From: Lachnospiraceae bacterium
GTDB lineage: Bacteria > Bacillota_A > Clostridia > Lachnospirales > Lachnospiraceae
Assembly (NCBI GenBank): GCA_016287765.1
Contig: JAEEWS010000003.1
Location: forward strand, 47,560-111,559
DNA length: 64,000 nt
Reading direction: 5' to 3'
A program made the translations under genes and the position numbers. The notes beneath the pieces are model-generated. The model did no database searches, was not told the DNA's origin, and saw only the letters and a list, made by a program, of their open reading frames with translations. This document shows, piece after piece, positions 1 to 9,254 of the stretch; position 1 is the stretch's first letter, and each line of letters starts with the position of its first letter.

Positions 1-1493
1 GAATTGTTACTGCCTCCGACATATTTAAATGTGATATACGCCGTACCTACATTATTTGCCGTAATAACACCGTTATTATCAACGGTAGCGTAAAGTCTGC
101 TGTTTCCGGAATACTCCACGCTGTAGATCTTGGAATAGAGTTCAACCGGAATATTGGAATTACTTAATACATCATAGGTATCTCCAACGTTCATGTACAT
201 TTCTGTATCCGAAAGAGAAAGCATTACTACAACGTCATAAACAACTCTGTTCCTGCTTTCCGTATCGCTGAAGGAAGTATTTGCAACGCCCACGATCTTA
301 TAGGTACCTGCCGTAACTCCCGAGAAATTTACCACTCCGCTCTGATCGCTGATATTGTATGTAAGTCTGGAGGTATCATTCTTGCTGATCTCGGTAAGTC
401 CACCGTTCTTATCTACGATATATACTGTCCATGTAAGGCTGGTAGCCTTTAAGGCATTTGTATAGACAGCAAAATTATCTGCATATATGGTGCCCAGATC
501 ATAGGTCTGCTCGTAATCCGCATAGGTTACGGTTCCTCCGGAAACCACGGCCTCTTCATGTCCTATAGGGGCAACAAGTACATAAAAGCTGGTACTGTCG
601 GGGTTTGTACCTGTGGTCTTAAGAGTAACCCTGGTATAACCTGCACCTCTGACATGCAGCTTACCGCTTTCATACATGACTACCGTATCTTTATATTGTT
701 TATCCGTTGTGTCCAGAATTATGGTATCGGAAGTAACGGATGTGTTATCCATGTAAAGGATATCCAGCTCGTAATAGTCTACAGCACCCAGATAATTTTT
801 CTGATCCAGGAAAAGCACCTTGTCACTGAATCCCGAAAGTCCCGTCTCTTCCCATTCAAGATCATCCTTTACGATCTCAAATGCAACATGAATGGTAACG
901 GTAGCATATCTTGTCTGACCGTTTTCGGTGATGGCAACGTTAACGTTGGCACGTCCGGGGCCCACACGGGTGATGACAACAGAGTTGTCTGTCGGATCAC
1001 TGTCGGGTTCGATCCTGATAACATTATTCCCCGCACCTGCAATACTGAAGGTCATGGTGGTACCGCTGGCAAAAGGCGCATCGGTATTATCCACCTTATA
1101 AACACGTGAAACAGCCAGAGTGAACTGTGAGGTATCAAGCTCAAGTACCGAACCCTGGTCAACAAAGGCATTTCCCACACCGGTGTTGTCGAAGAAAACT
1201 ATCTTCATGTCGGCATCGGCTGCATAAACGGATCTGTCCTTAAAAAATATATTTGATAAACTGAATATTCCTTCTTTAAGTCCCTCGACGCCGAAGGCCT
1301 TGGAAAAGATACCCAGGTTTTCTTCCTCGGCTTCACTTCTGGCCTCCGCCGGCTCTGCCGGCTCTTCTCCGACCGCGGGAACATTTTGTACATTATCAAC
1401 GGTATAAGTGGTCTTAAGGTCAAAGAATCCGCCCGTAGCCACTATGCTTGCCGCCAGTATAAAGCAAATTAATCTGCTTAAAGTCTTTTTCAT
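1..1493 (-). CDS. Secreted surface protein with Ig-like (BIG2-type) repeat, C-terminus off the left edge
   Basis: The frame is open from an ATG at 1493 to the left edge (497 codons), so the gene is partial and its C-terminus is not seen. The start has a strong GGAGGAGG ribosome site about 9 bases upstream. Residues 1-25 form a signal peptide (MKKTLSRLICFILAAS then a small-residue stretch). A low-complexity Glu/Pro/Ala segment follows, then beta-rich sequence full of VT, VYV and GT runs. Near the edge the phrase NGVITANNVGTAYITF is typical of bacterial Ig-like group 2 repeats. These repeats are common in cell-surface and adhesion proteins of Lachnospiraceae. The ligand is unknown. A 183-codon frame on the other strand (558-1109) is only its shadow. 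Confidence 0.8.
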   Translation of the reverse strand, partial: MKKTLSRLICFILAASIVATGGFFDLKTTYTVDNVQNVPAVGEEPAEPAEARSEAEEENLGIFSKAFGVEGLKEGIFSLSNIFFKDRSVYAADADMKIVFFDNTGVGNAFVDQGSVLELDTSQFTLAVSRVYKVDNTDAPFASGTTMTFSIAGAGNNVIRIEPDSDPTDNSVVITRVGPGRANVNVAITENGQTRYATVTIHVAFEIVKDDLEWEETGLSGFSDKVLFLDQKNYLGAVDYYELDILYMDNTSVTSDTIILDTTDKQYKDTVVMYESGKLHVRGAGYTRVTLKTTGTNPDSTSFYVLVAPIGHEEAVVSGGTVTYADYEQTYDLGTIYADNFAVYTNALKATSLTWTVYIVDKNGGLTEISKNDTSRLTYNISDQSGVVNFSGVTAGTYKIVGVANTSFSDTESRNRVVYDVVVMLSLSDTEMYMNVGDTYDVLSNSNIPVELYSKIYSVEYSGNSRLYATVDNNGVITANNVGTAYITFKYVGGSNN

Positions 1494-1542
1494 GAATTAA
1501 TTTCCTCCTCCCGGCTTATAGTAAGTGAGAATGATAAGCATC

Positions 1543-1594
1543 AAAAAAGCCGGTAAAATGAAAGGTATATTTACAATCCATATATTTTATCGGC
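1543..1594 (-). terminator. Rho-independent terminator after yebC
   Basis: Arms GCCGGTAAAAT (1549-1559) and ATTTTATCGGC (1584-1594) pair over 11 positions with one G-U pair and a 24-base loop. On the minus strand the stem is followed by six T (1543-1548). It lies about 50 bases past the yebC stop. The large loop and AT-rich stem lower confidence. Confidence 0.5.
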
Positions 1595-1642
1595 ATTTTA
1601 TCATTGTTAATTAAGTTAGTTAATTAAAAAAGAATATATTTT

Positions 1643-2377
1643 TTATGCTTCGTCGTAATTTGTATATACGTCCTGAACATCATCATCTTCCTCAAGAAGG
1701 TCAAGGATCCTGTTAAGGCACTTGATATCCTCCTCATCGGTAAGAGATCCGTAATTCTGAGGGATCATGGTAACTTCGGCGGATGCCATCTTGATATTTG
1801 CAGCTTCCAGAGCTTCAACGACCTTGCTGAAATCGTCGGGAGCAGTAATTATCTCAAAACTGTCCTCTTCATCGGAAAGATCTTCCGCACCTGCATCGGC
1901 AGCGATCATGAAGATATCATCTCCGTCCATATCGCATTCTTCCTTATCGATGACGATCTGTCCCTTTTCATCGAACATGAAAGAAACGCATCCCATATTT
2001 CCGATACTGCCTTTACCCTTTGTAAAAGCACTTCTGACATTTGCAGCAGTTCTGTTCTTGTTGTCCGTAAGAGCATCTACGATGATGGCGATACCGCTGG
2101 GGCCGTAGCCTTCATATCTTACATGCTCGTAATTAACACCCTGTCCGTCGCCTGCTGCCTTTTTGATACTTCTTTCGATGGTATCGTTGGACATGTTGTT
2201 GGCTTTTGCCTTAGCGATGATATCCTTAAGCTTACTGTTATTGTTGGGATCCGGACCGCCGCCTTCTTTAACGGCTACTGCTATTTCACGGCCGAGTTTG
2301 GTAAATATCTTACCCTTAGCCGCATCATTTTTTTCTTTCTTGTGCTTAATGTTAGCAAATTTTGAATGTCCTGACAT
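1643..2377 (-). CDS. yebC: YebC/PmpR (TACO1) family protein
   Basis: The 244 residues match the usual family length. The N-terminus MSGHSKFANIKHKK is the family hallmark (normally SKWANIKHRK, so Trp is Phe here), followed by GKIFTKLGREI. The family was long annotated as a transcription regulator; more recent work links it to translation of stall-prone peptides, so the exact role here is open. The protein is cytoplasmic and acidic at the C-terminus. The gene has its own consensus promoter in the gap after argR and a hairpin terminator downstream, so it is probably a single-gene transcript. The ribosome site AAAGGA lies 9 bases before the ATG. Confidence 0.95.
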   Translation of the reverse strand: MSGHSKFANIKHKKEKNDAAKGKIFTKLGREIAVAVKEGGGPDPNNNSKLKDIIAKAKANNMSNDTIERSIKKAAGDGQGVNYEHVRYEGYGPSGIAIIVDALTDNKNRTAANVRSAFTKGKGSIGNMGCVSFMFDEKGQIVIDKEECDMDGDDIFMIAADAGAEDLSDEEDSFEIITAPDDFSKVVEALEAANIKMASAEVTMIPQNYGSLTDEEDIKCLNRILDLLEEDDDVQDVYTNYDEA

Positions 2378-2410
2378 AAATTTCCATCCTTTGATTTTTC
2401 AATTTTTTAA

Positions 2411-2439
2411 ATTTTATAACAAGGCCAATAAGGTGTCAA
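2411..2439 (-). promoter_or_regulatory. Sigma-A promoter of yebC
   Basis: Minus strand: -35 TTGACA (2434-2439), 17-base spacer, -10 TAAAAT (2411-2416), in the argR-yebC gap. A second inverted TGTCAA lies just upstream and makes a 6-base palindrome with the -35 (7-base centre), which could be a regulator site. Confidence 0.75.
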
Positions 2440-2465
2440 GTATAAGTTGACAGCCATAACCCACA

Positions 2466-2927
2466 TTAGTGAACAAGTTTTTCTATCTTTTTCATTACAT
2501 CGGAAACTTCACCCTTGGTCTTTACAACGCACATAATGGTATCGTCTCCTGCAATGCAGCCCACAACACCTTTTATCTTAAGTGAATCCAATGCCGCAGC
2601 CGCAGCCATGGCCATTCCCGACGCCGTCTTTATGACCAGAAGGTTTTCTGCCTGCTCCATATTAACAAAAGCTTCCGACAGGACTCTGACCAGTTTTCCG
2701 TTATTTAAACCCGGAGTATCCGAAGGGGGGATAATGTACTTATTCACTCCGGTATCAGTGGTCATCTTTGATAACCTTAATTCCTTAATATCTCTGGAGG
2801 CTGTGGCCTGAGTCACCGCAAAGCCTTCCTCATTGAGGCGACGTACAAGTTCCTCCTGAGTTCCGATATTCTCATTTTCAATTATCTTTCTGATCTGCGC
2901 ATGTCTGCTTGTTTTCTTATCCGGCAT
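2466..2927 (-). CDS. argR: Arginine repressor ArgR
   Basis: The 153 residues are full length for ArgR/AhrC. Residues 1-70 form the winged helix domain, with the conserved Ser-Arg pair at 44-45 in TQATASRDIKELRL. Residues 75-153 form the hexamerisation and arginine-binding domain, with GDDTI at 127-131. In the family, arginine binding promotes repression of arginine synthesis genes and activation of catabolism. It is the last gene of the housekeeping operon, 30 bases after nadK. In many Firmicutes recN follows argR; it is absent here and yebC stands in its place. Confidence 0.96.
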   Translation of the reverse strand: MPDKKTSRHAQIRKIIENENIGTQEELVRRLNEEGFAVTQATASRDIKELRLSKMTTDTGVNKYIIPPSDTPGLNNGKLVRVLSEAFVNMEQAENLLVIKTASGMAMAAAAALDSLKIKGVVGCIAGDDTIMCVVKTKGEVSDVMKKIEKLVH

Positions 2928-2957
2928 AACTGTCCCTTTCCTTATCCCTTTTTATAT

Positions 2958-3767
2958 CTATGATAACTTGCTCTTCAATGCTTCAAAAAACGAACTTTCA
3001 TCCGTTTTGATAAGTTTTGTGATGCTTTTTGACCTGCGTATCCTGATCACATCGCCGCTTTTTAACATATGAAAAGCTCGTCCGTCAAGAGTGATACCAA
3101 GATCAGGCGTTTCATAATTTCTTTCCTCCGGGATCTCTATTGTTATCTCATCCTCGGCAGATGCTATTACAGATCTGGCTGTCATGGAATGAGGACATAT
3201 GGGAGTAACTATTATCATTTCCGCCTCGGGAACGCATATGCTTCCTCCTGCGGAAAGATTGTAACCGGTGGATCCCGTGGGAGTAGAGATTATAATTCCG
3301 TCTCCCCCTACCGTAAGCACCTCCGAACCGTTTATCTTGACCTTTAAACGTATTATCCTGGAATACCCGTTTCTGGTCACAACCGCGTCATTTAAAACTG
3401 TTTCCGGCGCATCCCCATTTACACTTACATCAAGCATCATGCGCTTTTCTATGCGGTAATCTCCCGCGATCAGCTTTTTAACGGCATTTTCCAGATTATT
3501 TGTCTCGGCCCCTGTGAGATAACCGAGAGTACCGGTGTTTATCCCAAGGATGGGAGCTCCGAAATCCTTTACCGCATCTGCCGTTCTCATAAGAGTCCCG
3601 TCACCGCCCAGCACTATGATAGCCTTTATTCCGGAGGTATCCCCGTTGCTTTCGTTAAGATTACAGATATCAGCTCCGTTTTCTTTAAGACATTTCTTTA
3701 CTCTTTCCGTATATTTTCCTTCAAGATCCCTGTCGGGATTTGAAATTATAAGATATGCATTTTTCAT
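2958..3767 (-). CDS. nadK: NAD kinase
   Basis: This ATP-NAD kinase of 269 residues makes NADP in the cytoplasm. The GGDGT motif is at residues 54-58 (LGGDGTLMRTA), and the second conserved block TPTGSTGYNLSAGG is at 162-175. Both are diagnostic of the PpnK/NadK family. The gene starts 1 base after the tlyA stop, so it is translationally close-coupled, and it belongs to the conserved tlyA-nadK-argR run. Confidence 0.96.
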   Translation of the reverse strand: MKNAYLIISNPDRDLEGKYTERVKKCLKENGADICNLNESNGDTSGIKAIIVLGGDGTLMRTADAVKDFGAPILGINTGTLGYLTGAETNNLENAVKKLIAGDYRIEKRMMLDVSVNGDAPETVLNDAVVTRNGYSRIIRLKVKINGSEVLTVGGDGIIISTPTGSTGYNLSAGGSICVPEAEMIIVTPICPHSMTARSVIASAEDEITIEIPEERNYETPDLGITLDGRAFHMLKSGDVIRIRRSKSITKLIKTDESSFFEALKSKLS

Positions 3768-3768
3768 A

Positions 3769-4506
3769 TTATAATATTTCCTTTCCCAAATGGATCAGAT
3801 ATTCAACATTACCGTCTCCGCCCTTAACAGGAGAGATCGTGGTACCGAAGACTTTAAATCCGGTATTTAAAGAGGAATCCACTATGTCCTTTACCACCTT
3901 TTCCCTGACAGCCGTATCCTTAATTATACCCTTTTTAGAAAGAGCCTGCCTGCCCGCCTCAAATTGAGGTTTAATAAGGCACACGGCTTCACCTCCGGGC
4001 GATAAAAGAGAAAAGATGACAGGCAATACCTTGGTCAGGGAAATAAAGGAAACATCCGTCGAGATAAAATCCAATCCGGCATTTCCGATGTTTTCCGATG
4101 TGAGGTATCTGATATTGGTCTGCTCCAGGGAGATCACACGATCGTCATTTTTCAGTTTTTCAGCCAACTGATCGGTTCCCACATCCACTGCCCAGACCTT
4201 TGATGCTCCGTTTTGAAGCATACAGTCCGTAAATCCGCCGGTGGAAGCTCCTATATCCATACAGGTCTTTCCCGAAAGATCTATGTTAAATTCCGTCAGA
4301 GCCTTTTCCAGTTTCAATCCTCCGCGGCTTACATATTTAAGCTGCGGGCCCTGTATTATAATATCATCCTCCGCATTCACACCGGCAGAGGCTTTTATTA
4401 ATGTCTTTCCGTTAACGGTCACCATCCCTTGGGTTATAAGCTCTTTGGCTCTTTCTCTGGAAGGTGTGAGACCTTTTTTAACCAATAATACGTCTAATCT
4501 TTCCAT
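3769..4506 (-). CDS. tlyA: TlyA family rRNA 2'-O-methyltransferase
   Basis: The 245 residues comprise an N-terminal S4 RNA-binding domain (about 1-60, RLDVLLVKKGL) and a FtsJ/RrmJ-type methyltransferase domain with the SAM motif DIGASTGGFTDC at 84-95. Known TlyA proteins methylate ribosomal RNA riboses (C1409 of 16S, in some species also C1920 of 23S). The start overlaps the last 29 bases of dxs, implying coupling. A haemolysin role often attached to the name has no support here. Confidence 0.92.
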   Translation of the reverse strand: MERLDVLLVKKGLTPSRERAKELITQGMVTVNGKTLIKASAGVNAEDDIIIQGPQLKYVSRGGLKLEKALTEFNIDLSGKTCMDIGASTGGFTDCMLQNGASKVWAVDVGTDQLAEKLKNDDRVISLEQTNIRYLTSENIGNAGLDFISTDVSFISLTKVLPVIFSLLSPGGEAVCLIKPQFEAGRQALSKKGIIKDTAVREKVVKDIVDSSLNTGFKVFGTTISPVKGGDGNVEYLIHLGKEIL

Positions 4507-6352
4507 AAATCTCTTCTGTATCCAGCCCGTATTCCTTAAGAAGCTCGTTCCTTTTACCGTGTTCGATAAAGGAATCCTTAAGTGACCCGTTTACAAACCC
4601 TACATTAAGGCCATTCTCTGCAATGATCTCTGCCACTTCTTCTCCGAATCCGCCTCTTTTAACATTTTCTTCAAGAGTTACGATCACTTTATGAGTGAAG
4701 GCTGCTTCTTTAATGCTGTCCGTATCAACAGGATTAACAAATCTTGCATTGTATAGACTTGCCGAAATACCGTCCCTCTCCAGCCTGTCTTTAAGTTCCA
4801 GGCCCATATCCGCCAGATGTCCCACTGAGAAGATGGCCACATCTTTACCTTCTTCAAGTTTTTCGGCTTTACCGTAAACAATAGGTGAATCATCAAGCCC
4901 GGCTGCAGCTTCACTTTCTCCGATCTTGGGATATCTGATGGCCACGGGAGAATTAAGTGTTAAGGCATAGCGCAGCATTTCCTTTAACTCCTCACAATTC
5001 TTGGGCGCCATGACCGTGAGTCCCGGAATGTGGGACAGATAGGACAGATCAAAGATACCCTGATGGGTCTCTCCGTCTTCTCCCGTGATCCCGGCTCTGT
5101 CTATCATGAACACCACCGGCAGGGAAGTCAGACAAACATCATGCAGTATCTGATCATAACTTCTCTGTAGAAATGTGGAATATATGGCTACAACGGGTTT
5201 AAATCCTGTTTTTGCAAGAGCCGCCGCAAAGGTCACTGCATGCTGTTCGGCTATACCCACATCAAAAAACCTGTCCGGATGGGCTTCTCCGAATTCTCTT
5301 AAACCGGTACCGAATTCCATGGCCGCTGTGATACCCAGGATACGTTCATCTTCATCTCCCAGTTCCAGCATTGTTTCTGAAAAGCTTTCCGTAAAGGTTT
5401 TGGTAGCAGGCTTTTTAACCAGTTTTCCTGTCTTCAGGTCAAAGGGTCCTATACCGTGGAATTTACCGGGACGTTTTTCCGCAGGGATATATCCCCTTCC
5501 CTTTTGGGTAATTGCATGGATGAGCACAGGCTTATCCACTCTGGAAGCACTTTCCATGGCTGTAAGGAGCTGTCCCACATCATGGCCGTTTATGGGACCG
5601 ATATAAGTAATACCAAAATCCTCAAAAAGCATTCCTCTTACAAAGAAGGTTTTAAAGGAATCTTTAATGTGCTTCATGCTGCCCACGATCTTTTCACCGG
5701 ATCCGCCGGGTATCTCATCCAGCACCTTTTCAAGTCCGGATTTGAAATTCACGTAGGTCTTTTTGGTACGGATCTGACCGAGATAATTGGCCATTCCGCC
5801 CACATTCTTATCTATTGACATCTCATTGTCGTTAAGGATAATGATCAGATTACTCTTGAATTTGCCTATGTTGTTAAGAGCCTCCAGCGCCATTCCTCCG
5901 CTTAATGCTCCGTCTCCCACAACAGCAACCACTTTATTCTTTTCACCTTTTAATTCTCTTGCGGCAACAAAACCGGAAGCAACGGAAAGCGCCGTGGAAC
6001 TATGGCCTGTATCAAAGGGATCGCAGTCACTTTCACTGCCCTTGGGAAAGCCCGAAAGACCTCCCCTTTGTCTTAAGTGTTCAAAATCTTTTCTTCCCGT
6101 AAGTATCTTATGAACATAGGTTTGATGACCCACGTCGAAAATAAGCTTATCCTTGGGAAGATCCAGAAAAAGATGTAAGGCCATTGTAAGTTCCACAACA
6201 CCCAGATTCGAAGAAAGATGTCCTCCGGTCTTTGAAACACTTTCGGTAATAAAAGCCCTTATCTCTCTGGCCAGTTCCGGCAGTTCGGCTTCATTCAGTT
6301 TTTTTATGTCATTTGGTTTATTTATCTTATCCAGGACAGGATGATCAGTCAT
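4478..6352 (-). CDS. dxs: 1-deoxy-D-xylulose-5-phosphate synthase
   Basis: The 624 residues are full length for this thiamine-diphosphate enzyme, which condenses pyruvate and glyceraldehyde 3-phosphate as the first step of the MEP isoprenoid pathway. The thiamine-binding motif runs from GDGALSGG (146-153) to the ND pair at 174-175. The GHQTYVHK block (75-82) carries the conserved His residues, and the TGEDGETHQG block marks the transketolase-like pyrimidine domain. It follows ispA by 17 bases, so entry into isoprenoid synthesis and prenyl chain elongation are co-expressed. Confidence 0.97.
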   Translation of the reverse strand: MTDHPVLDKINKPNDIKKLNEAELPELAREIRAFITESVSKTGGHLSSNLGVVELTMALHLFLDLPKDKLIFDVGHQTYVHKILTGRKDFEHLRQRGGLSGFPKGSESDCDPFDTGHSSTALSVASGFVAARELKGEKNKVVAVVGDGALSGGMALEALNNIGKFKSNLIIILNDNEMSIDKNVGGMANYLGQIRTKKTYVNFKSGLEKVLDEIPGGSGEKIVGSMKHIKDSFKTFFVRGMLFEDFGITYIGPINGHDVGQLLTAMESASRVDKPVLIHAITQKGRGYIPAEKRPGKFHGIGPFDLKTGKLVKKPATKTFTESFSETMLELGDEDERILGITAAMEFGTGLREFGEAHPDRFFDVGIAEQHAVTFAAALAKTGFKPVVAIYSTFLQRSYDQILHDVCLTSLPVVFMIDRAGITGEDGETHQGIFDLSYLSHIPGLTVMAPKNCEELKEMLRYALTLNSPVAIRYPKIGESEAAAGLDDSPIVYGKAEKLEEGKDVAIFSVGHLADMGLELKDRLERDGISASLYNARFVNPVDTDSIKEAAFTHKVIVTLEENVKRGGFGEEVAEIIAENGLNVGFVNGSLKDSFIEHGKRNELLKEYGLDTEEIYGKIRRIIG

Positions 6353-6369
6353 AGGAATATCCTCTTATA

Positions 6370-7326
6370 TCAGTACTTTCTTTCGGCAAGCGCCAAAACA
6401 AAGGCTTTCATAAATTCATTATCCGGAAGTGCCTCCAAAATACGGATGGCATCCCGGGTGTATTCTTCCACCTTTTTCCCGGCAGAGTCCATACCATACA
6501 TGGTAACCCATGTGGTCTTGCAGTTCTTTTCATCGCTTCCTATAGGTTTGCCGAATTCTTCTTCGTTTCCTTCCACATCCAGGATGTCATCCCTGATCTG
6601 AAAAGCCATACCTATATCGCTGCCCAAAGGCTCCAAAAAGGCAAGATCTTTGATCCCTGCACCTCCAAGCACTGCACCGCATAAAATAGATGCCGATATC
6701 AGAGCGCAGGTTTTGAGTTCATAAATAAATTCCAGCTCATCTTTATTAAGGGGTTTTCCGGTTTTTTCAACGTCCACGGTCTGTCCGCCGATCATACCGT
6801 AAATGCCTGCCCGGGCATAGAGGAGCTTCATTGCCTTTACCACCCTCTTGTTCCATTCAACATTGGAGATATCGTCATAGGTATCTTCGCCGGAAAAATC
6901 ATCCTCTGCGAAGGCCTTGGTCAAAGTCTCAACAGAATAATTCAATAGGGCATCTCCTGCCAAAACCCCGTTTGCATGGCCGAATCTGGCATGGGTGGTG
7001 GGCTTTCCCCTTCTTAAAAGATCATTATCCATTGCAGGAAGATCGTCATGTACCAGGGAATAGGTGTGGATCATTTCAATGGCACAGATAAAAGGCTCTA
7101 TCCTTTCAAGATCAAGCTCTTTATCCGGGGCATATTTCCTGCTGTATATACTGTAAAATTCACGTAAAAGTACAGGGCGGATCCTTTTTCCTCCCGCAAG
7201 TATACTGTAATTCAACGCTTCAATGATCACCTTCTGAAGTCCGTCTTCCTCAGGAAGGTAATTATCTATGCATTTATTTACGGCATCCTGTCTCTCTTTC
7301 ATCTCTTTTTTAAAATCCAGACTCAT
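6370..7326 (-). CDS. ispA: Polyprenyl (farnesyl/geranyl) diphosphate synthase
   Basis: This trans-prenyltransferase has 318 residues. The first Asp-rich motif DDLPAMD is at 94-100 and the second, DDILD, at 246-250; both bind the magnesium-diphosphate substrate. GGKRIRP at 45-51 is the isopentenyl diphosphate site. The position between xseB and dxs supports a farnesyl diphosphate synthase (IspA), although chain length cannot be fixed from motifs alone. The start overlaps the xseB stop by one base (TGATG). It is about 20 residues longer than typical IspA, with an insert around 140-160. Confidence 0.93.
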   Translation of the reverse strand: MSLDFKKEMKERQDAVNKCIDNYLPEEDGLQKVIIEALNYSILAGGKRIRPVLLREFYSIYSRKYAPDKELDLERIEPFICAIEMIHTYSLVHDDLPAMDNDLLRRGKPTTHARFGHANGVLAGDALLNYSVETLTKAFAEDDFSGEDTYDDISNVEWNKRVVKAMKLLYARAGIYGMIGGQTVDVEKTGKPLNKDELEFIYELKTCALISASILCGAVLGGAGIKDLAFLEPLGSDIGMAFQIRDDILDVEGNEEEFGKPIGSDEKNCKTTWVTMYGMDSAGKKVEEYTRDAIRILEALPDNEFMKAFVLALAERKY

Positions 7327-7535
7327 CAGATCCCTTCACTTTCCATAATCTGCAATTCCTTTTCCACCTTGTCCACGGAATTGTTGCATTTCATAAGAAG
7401 ATCCATTCCCTTCTTATACATTTCAAAGGATTGTTCAAGGGTCAGATCACCCTTTTCAAGTTCCCTGATCACCTCATCAAGGGCTCTCATATTCTCCTCA
7501 AGAGTCAGATTATTGTTATCTTTGTTATCACTCAT
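7326..7535 (-). CDS. xseB: Exodeoxyribonuclease VII small subunit
   Basis: At 69 residues this is typical for XseB. It contains the family core LEENMRALDEVIRELEKGDL followed by LEQSFEMYKKGM. Several XseB copies decorate the XseA C-terminal coiled coil to form exonuclease VII, which degrades single-stranded DNA from both ends. It overlaps the xseA stop by 8 bases and the ispA start by 1 base, so translation is tightly coupled. Confidence 0.95.
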   Translation of the reverse strand: MSDNKDNNNLTLEENMRALDEVIRELEKGDLTLEQSFEMYKKGMDLLMKCNNSVDKVEKELQIMESEGI

Positions 7536-8796
7536 GTTTTTTTATTACCTCATTTACCGATGCATGTATGGCACCGTCCGTAACGTGTATTATCAGGCCG
7601 TCTCCCGGTTTCACCGCTGAAACGCTGTTAACATTGTTTCCTTCCTCAGTTGCTACATACGAAAAACCGCTTTGCAGTTTTTTAACGGGATCCACTCCTT
7701 CAAGCCTGGCTGCTATCCTTTTGACTTCAGATCTCTTGGCGGATAAAATGCCGTCCATATCCCGTTTGATCCGGGGTTCGGCATTATCCAGCCACTGTTT
7801 TCTTACTGCAAGGATGTTTTCAATGCTTCTTTTAAGTCTGGGCCCCACATTTTCTATCCATTGTTTTTTTAGGGCCAGCTTGTGTTCCGGACTGTTCTTT
7901 TTTAAAACAGCCTCTCTGTTCTTAATGATCTGTTTTATCCGTTCCGTCTTATCTGTCATAAGACCGCACAAACGGTCGTGCCTTAAACCCAGATCCTTCA
8001 TCAGACCTGCATAGTCAAACACCGCCAGTTCCGCGCCCGCAGACGGAGTGGGTGCTCTTAAGTCAGCTGCATGATCCGAGATGGTAGTATCGGTTTCATG
8101 GCCTACGGCTGAGATTATGGGTGTTTTGCACTCAAACACGGCTCTTGCCGTTTTTTCTTCGTTAAAAGCCCAAAGATCCTCAATGGAACCGCCGCCTCGT
8201 CCCACTATGATAACATCCACTTTGCCATCCAGGGCTCTGATGCCCTTAACTATGGAATCGGCTGCTCCTTCTCCCTGAACAAGGGCCGGATACAATACCA
8301 GGGAAACGTAGGGATTACGTCTCTTACTGATCTGACAGATGTCTCTGATGGCAGCTCCGGTAGGTGCCGTGACTATACCTATTCTGGAAGCATATTTCGG
8401 GATACTTTTTTTCTTTGAAACGTCAAAAAGGCCTTCCGCGCCAAGCCTCTTTTTGAGTTCTTCATATTCCTCATAAAGACGCCCGACTCCGTCAAGCCTG
8501 ATCTCATCCGCGTATATCTGATAGCTGCCTCCGGCTTCATAAACGGTTATCCTTCCGAAAACGATAACACTCTGGCCATCTGTCAGCTTAAAAGAAATGC
8601 CGGCCCTGCGACCGGCAAACATTATACATGAAATTTGTGATTTACTGTCTTTCAATGTAAAATATATATGTCCGGATGAATGATATTTTGTATTGGAAAC
8701 CTCTCCCTTAACATAAATATTGTTTAACACCGCATCGGTATCAAACTTACGTTTAATGTAAGCGGAAACGTCGGAAACCGAATATATCTGCTGCAT
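7528..8796 (-). CDS. xseA: Exodeoxyribonuclease VII large subunit
   Basis: Catalytic subunit of exonuclease VII, 422 residues. An N-terminal OB fold (about 1-100, with NIYVKGEVSN and HIYFTLKD) is followed by the catalytic domain with GIVTAPTGAAIRDI (140-153), VGRGGGSIEDLWAFN (198-212) and VGHETDTTISD (231-241), then a basic coiled coil and a short C-terminal domain with LQSGFSY. Residues 309-330 and 331-352 are a near-exact tandem copy of a 22-residue unit within the coiled coil (KQWIENVGPRLKR versus KQWLDNAEPRIKR). The gene starts 1 base after nusB. Confidence 0.96.
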   Translation of the reverse strand: MQQIYSVSDVSAYIKRKFDTDAVLNNIYVKGEVSNTKYHSSGHIYFTLKDSKSQISCIMFAGRRAGISFKLTDGQSVIVFGRITVYEAGGSYQIYADEIRLDGVGRLYEEYEELKKRLGAEGLFDVSKKKSIPKYASRIGIVTAPTGAAIRDICQISKRRNPYVSLVLYPALVQGEGAADSIVKGIRALDGKVDVIIVGRGGGSIEDLWAFNEEKTARAVFECKTPIISAVGHETDTTISDHAADLRAPTPSAGAELAVFDYAGLMKDLGLRHDRLCGLMTDKTERIKQIIKNREAVLKKNSPEHKLALKKQWIENVGPRLKRSIENILAVRKQWLDNAEPRIKRDMDGILSAKRSEVKRIAARLEGVDPVKKLQSGFSYVATEEGNNVNSVSAVKPGDGLIIHVTDGAIHASVNEVIKKHE

Positions 8797-8797
8797 A

Positions 8798-9211
8798 TCA
8801 CTGTTTATCAGGTTCTTTTACCAGTTTGGCGAGAACCGCATTCACAAAACTGGGGGCTGAATCATTTCCGAATACCTTACTGATCTCAACCGCCTCATTA
8901 ATAGCAACGCCCGCAGGCACAGAATCGTCAAAGAGGATCTCATATGCCGCAAGTCTCATGATAGCGAGCTCCGCTTTTCCCAATCTGCTTAAAGGCCATC
9001 CTGTGGAAGCCTTTGTAAGGATCACATCAATGTCCCCAAGCTTATCAAGGACCTTTTGAGCTTTTTCCTCAACCGTTTTAAAACTCTCCTGTTCAGATGC
9101 CATTTGAAGTCTTCTGAAAAGATCCATCTGTTCGGGGATCTCGCTGTTTTCATAAAAGCTGCAGTTGAAGATCAACTGAAAAAGCTTTACTCTTTCGTCA
9201 TGTTTAGTCAT
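8798..9211 (-). CDS. nusB: Transcription antitermination factor NusB
   Basis: The protein has 137 residues and is all helical. Family features include the C-terminal block AINEAVEISKVFGNDSAPSFVNAVL and the DxxVPAGVAINE turn. NusB binds boxA RNA with NusE/S10 in rRNA antitermination complexes. It lies between the Asp23 gene and xseA, a common Firmicutes arrangement. Confidence 0.95.
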   Translation of the reverse strand: MTKHDERVKLFQLIFNCSFYENSEIPEQMDLFRRLQMASEQESFKTVEEKAQKVLDKLGDIDVILTKASTGWPLSRLGKAELAIMRLAAYEILFDDSVPAGVAINEAVEISKVFGNDSAPSFVNAVLAKLVKEPDKQ

Positions 9212-9254
9212 ATCATTTACCTTTCATATATAATTTCCAAGGTGCAAATTAAAA

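Noticed and set aside
558..1109. 183-codon frame on the plus strand
   Set aside because: Antisense to the left-edge surface protein, whose frame has a signal peptide and strong ribosome site.
7320..7540. Possible frameshift among the overlapping xseA, xseB and ispA genes
   Set aside because: The overlaps of 8 and 1 bases are normal stop-start couplings and all three proteins are full length.
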